Assembly (NCBI GenBank): GCA_003453085.1
Contig: DMMK01000373.1
Location: 1 to 12,975 of the forward strand
Reading direction: 5' to 3'
Length of the DNA stretch: 12,975 bases
Source of the DNA: Verrucomicrobiales bacterium
GTDB taxonomy: Bacteria; Verrucomicrobiota; Verrucomicrobiia; Verrucomicrobiales; Verrucomicrobiaceae
A model generated the notes under the pieces. It was given only the letters and a program-made list of their open reading frames with translations, made no database searches and had not been told where the DNA came from. A program made the position numbers and the translations under genes. How positions within the stretch are numbered: position 1 is the stretch's first letter; the number at the start of each line of letters is the position of its first letter. Below, in pieces: positions 10,936-12,975 of this stretch.

Positions 10936-12849
10936 TTACTTCTGCAAAAGCTTCATCGCCGCCGCATATCGCTGGCCAAAGATTCGCAATGAAGGCGTAT
11001 CGAAGTGAACTTGGTCGCCCTTGTGCTTCAGTCCCGTGGATTCGACCACGGCGGTCTTGGGCACACGAGCCGGGATGGAGGCGATCTGCTCATTCACCAG
11101 CGGCCAGTAGCTGGGCTGTTTTTCTTTGGTCTCCAGAGCCAGGAACTCACCCAGTTTCCCAGCGACAAAAGGCAGTTCGCCAGAGTTGAGATCCGCCCGC
11201 AAGTCCACGATCATTTTCGCCAGTCGGTCGGCATAACTTTTGGACTTACCTTCGTTGGCCGAGTCCCCTTCCCCCTGGTGCCAAAGGATGCCTTTTAAGG
11301 TTCCGTTTTTCATGGCCAAACGAGCACGCTCCAGCGCCTGGGCATAAAGGTCACCGCCTTTTTCCCAACGCTCCAGCGGGGTGCCGCCGACTGCACAGGG
11401 GAGCAAACCGACGGTGGCCGCCGGATGCGCCTCAGCCATCTCACGGGCAAAGCTCATGCCCAGTCCTGCGCCAACCGCCGCCGGTTTATCGTGATGCAGG
11501 GGCTCGATGCCATGAGTCCACTTGTTGTTAGGCAAGAACTTCAGCACACGCTGCCGGGAGAGGCGCTTTTCCGTATCCAGCACGCCGCGTCCGGCCATGT
11601 TGGACTGGCCGATGAGCAGGTACAGATGCAGCTTTTCCTTGGGCGGGAGTTTGGAGGCCACTTCGGCCTCGGTGCGTTTGTCTGAATGGTTGCCATAACC
11701 GAGCGTACGATTCACCACCAGACGCTGGGCCGAGCCTTGGGAAACAAATTTGCCAGCGCGCAGATCTTCCTCACGGACGATGGCGACCAGCACCTCCTTT
11801 TCACCCGCATTGTACCGCCCGTGATCATAGGTGATGTAGATGCGGCCATCCGGGGCCTGGATGGCATCGGGGTAAGAGACACTGCTGCGCTCATCCACCA
11901 GGAGTCGGTGCGGCCAGGTGCGGCCCTCGTCCTCAGAAAGCCAGGCCGTGAGGCGGGTGCGGGGATAGGCACCGGTCTTCAGCTTTTGGGCATCGTGGTA
12001 AATGAGGAGAAAAGCACCTGAGGCCAGCTTCATCATGCAGGCGCGAGTGGAGGGGCCTTCAAACTGCGGCATGGCAACGGCTTCCGTCCAGGTTTTCCCC
12101 TCGTCCTTCGAGGTGCTTTCATAGAGCCCTTTGGAGGTGCGGATGACCATCCAAACGCTGCCGTCTTTCCGCTGGGCCAGCGTGGCCTCGCTGAAATTTC
12201 GCAGAGTCTCCGGGATGCTGGTGCCTCCGTGCCACTCCCAGGATTCACCTTCATTGAGGCTCAGCAGGGTGCAGGTCTCCGGTCTGCTCGCCTGGTTTCC
12301 CATCAGGAAAAAGGGGGCCAACCAGCCGCCGCTGGCACGGACGATAGGCTTGCCAAAAAGGATGCCGTCTTTGGCCACGAGAAAAGGTTTGGACCACGTG
12401 GGCGTGGCCTTATCGGGATCATCACAACGGATGGCACAGGTGCCGCGGAGGGTGGGGCTGGCAGCGGTCTTTTCGGTGAGCTGATTGTAAAACACCCACA
12501 GCCGTCCTTTGGGGTCCAGCCAGGGGATGGGGTCGCCGATCTTGGTGCCCTTCGGCCCTTCAATGACGATGGGTTTCGACCAGCGTTTGCCATCGTCTCC
12601 GCTGGTGGCCACGAGGCCGTAATTGCCGATCGCGCCCTCGCCTTCGTCACCGCTGTACCAGGTGCACCAGAGACGGCCCTTGGGAGCTCTTTCGATCCCC
12701 GGGATGCCCTGCCAGACACGGGCAGTTTCACTGTAATCTGATCCGGGGGTAAGGATAACGGTGGATTGTGGCAGGGCGAGGTCTTCGGCCTGGACCGTGA
12801 CCAGTGCTAGGCTAGCCAGAAAGGACGTAAGAAAGAGACGACAAATCAT
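10936..12849 (-). CDS. secreted sialidase-like propeller fused to CE6 (SASA) sialate O-acetylesterase
   Basis: The product is 637 residues. Residues 1-21 are a signal peptide ending Val-Gln-Ala, so it acts outside the cytoplasm. Residues about 30-380 form a sialidase-type six-bladed propeller of the BNR_2 kind. Asp-box-like repeats occur at 83-90 (Ser-Gly-Asp-Asp-Gly-Lys-Arg-Trp), 197-204, 247-254 and 305-312. The blade end Tyr-Asp-His-Gly-Arg-Tyr (341-346) with Arg-Glu-Glu-Asp-Leu is typical of the group. The Phe/Tyr-Arg-Ile-Pro motif of classical sialidases is not present, so sialic acid may not be the sugar cut. Residues about 405-637 are an SGNH esterase of the SASA/CE6 family: Gly-Gln-Ser-Asn-Met (414-418, nucleophile Ser416), Gly-Gly-Thr-Pro-Leu-Glu-Arg-Trp (488-495), His-Gln-Gly-Glu-Gly-Asp (524-529), and Asp612 with His615. 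One chain could thus remove O-acetyl groups and then cut the glycoside. The LacI gene follows by 24 nt. An imperfect LacI-like operator lies just upstream. Confidence 0.85.
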   Translation of the reverse strand: MICRLFLTSFLASLALVTVQAEDLALPQSTVILTPGSDYSETARVWQGIPGIERAPKGRLWCTWYSGDEGEGAIGNYGLVATSGDDGKRWSKPIVIEGPKGTKIGDPIPWLDPKGRLWVFYNQLTEKTAASPTLRGTCAIRCDDPDKATPTWSKPFLVAKDGILFGKPIVRASGGWLAPFFLMGNQASRPETCTLLSLNEGESWEWHGGTSIPETLRNFSEATLAQRKDGSVWMVIRTSKGLYESTSKDEGKTWTEAVAMPQFEGPSTRACMMKLASGAFLLIYHDAQKLKTGAYPRTRLTAWLSEDEGRTWPHRLLVDERSSVSYPDAIQAPDGRIYITYDHGRYNAGEKEVLVAIVREEDLRAGKFVSQGSAQRLVVNRTLGYGNHSDKRTEAEVASKLPPKEKLHLYLLIGQSNMAGRGVLDTEKRLSRQRVLKFLPNNKWTHGIEPLHHDKPAAVGAGLGMSFAREMAEAHPAATVGLLPCAVGGTPLERWEKGGDLYAQALERARLAMKNGTLKGILWHQGEGDSANEGKSKSYADRLAKMIVDLRADLNSGELPFVAGKLGEFLALETKEKQPSYWPLVNEQIASIPARVPKTAVVESTGLKHKGDQVHFDTPSLRIFGQRYAAAMKLLQK

Positions 12850-12856
12850 GTGCCCC

Positions 12857-12870
12857 TGGAAACGCTACCG
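12857..12870. promoter_or_regulatory. imperfect LacI/CcpA-type operator candidate
   Basis: TGGAAACGCTACCG has the central CG and the TGxAAxCG half typical of LacI-family operators, and differs from the cre consensus (TGNAANCGNWNNCA) only at the last base. Its second half is less symmetric (4 of 7 positions match). It lies 8 nt before the start codon of the sialidase-esterase gene, where a bound repressor would block the start of a unit that also encodes a LacI protein. Site prediction by eye only. Confidence 0.3.
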
Positions 12871-12916
12871 CTGCGTGATTTCGAACACCTATCTTCGAGG
12901 AATTCCCAGCCGCGCT

Positions 12917-12975
12917 TTGACATCCCCAGCCGTCCCGCCACCCTACCGCGTAGGTCCGATGCCCCGCTCCCCCCG
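12917..12975 (+). promoter_or_regulatory. possible divergent promoter and gene start at the right edge
   Basis: A perfect TTGACA at 12917-12922 reads rightward. The hexamer 17 nt later, ACCCTA, is a poor -10. A 5-bp inverted repeat, CCTAC-cgc-GTAGG, lies at 12942-12954, and an ATG at 12959-12961 opens a frame that is cut by the window end after five codons (Met-Pro-Arg-Ser-Pro). A divergent gene is plausible but not shown. Confidence 0.2.

Noticed and set aside
1..12975. CRISPR arrays, insertion sequences, rRNA, riboswitches
   Set aside because: No regularly spaced repeats, transposase motifs, rRNA segments or recognisable riboswitch cores were seen.

Overview
The window looks like chromosomal DNA from a Verrucomicrobiota bacterium, probably of the Verrucomicrobiaceae / Prosthecobacter type. 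This is inferred from the gene families present: secreted sialidase and GH32-like glycosidases, a large secreted prolyl-oligopeptidase-like hydrolase, an orphan proteasome-like Ntn hydrolase, and a LacI regulator with a divergent hinge. Most starts also lack a good Shine-Dalgarno sequence. No marker gene fixes the taxonomy.

Left part (about 1-2400): visibly AT-richer DNA with three small minus-strand genes of unknown function and long non-coding gaps. One product has a membrane anchor, one has a signal peptide, and one resembles domain IV of elongation factor G as a stand-alone protein. The block lies directly at the 3' side of a tRNA-Arg(UCU) gene (2410-2483, minus strand), the usual position of a tRNA-associated island, but no integrase or att repeat is visible.

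Middle part (2797-7735): a secreted GH32-like glycosidase (minus), then a 740-bp gap. The gap holds a truncated plus-strand remnant that resembles the C-terminus of an IucA/IucC-type (NIS) siderophore synthetase, and a perfect 14-bp LacI-family-type palindrome. After the gap comes a minus-strand pair: a proteasome-beta-like Ntn hydrolase with an apparent N-terminal Ser nucleophile, followed 19 nt later by a 666-residue secreted alpha/beta hydrolase.

Right part (7808-12975): a plus-strand run of a small two-helix membrane protein, a dihaem cytochrome c and a renalase-like FAD oxidoreductase. It converges on a minus-strand unit in which a secreted sialidase-CE6 esterase fusion is followed 24 nt later by a LacI-type regulator. 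The renalase and LacI genes share the palindrome TTAA as their two stop codons. The unit reads as a self-regulated glycan-scavenging module: the fusion protein would de-O-acetylate and release capping sugars outside the cytoplasm, and the regulator would sense a product. A LacI-like imperfect operator lies just upstream of the fusion gene.

The most notable items are the Ser-type proteasome homologue, the sialidase-esterase-LacI unit, the orphan perfect operator, the siderophore-synthetase relic and the EF-G-domain-IV-like small protein. All homology calls were made by eye from motifs.
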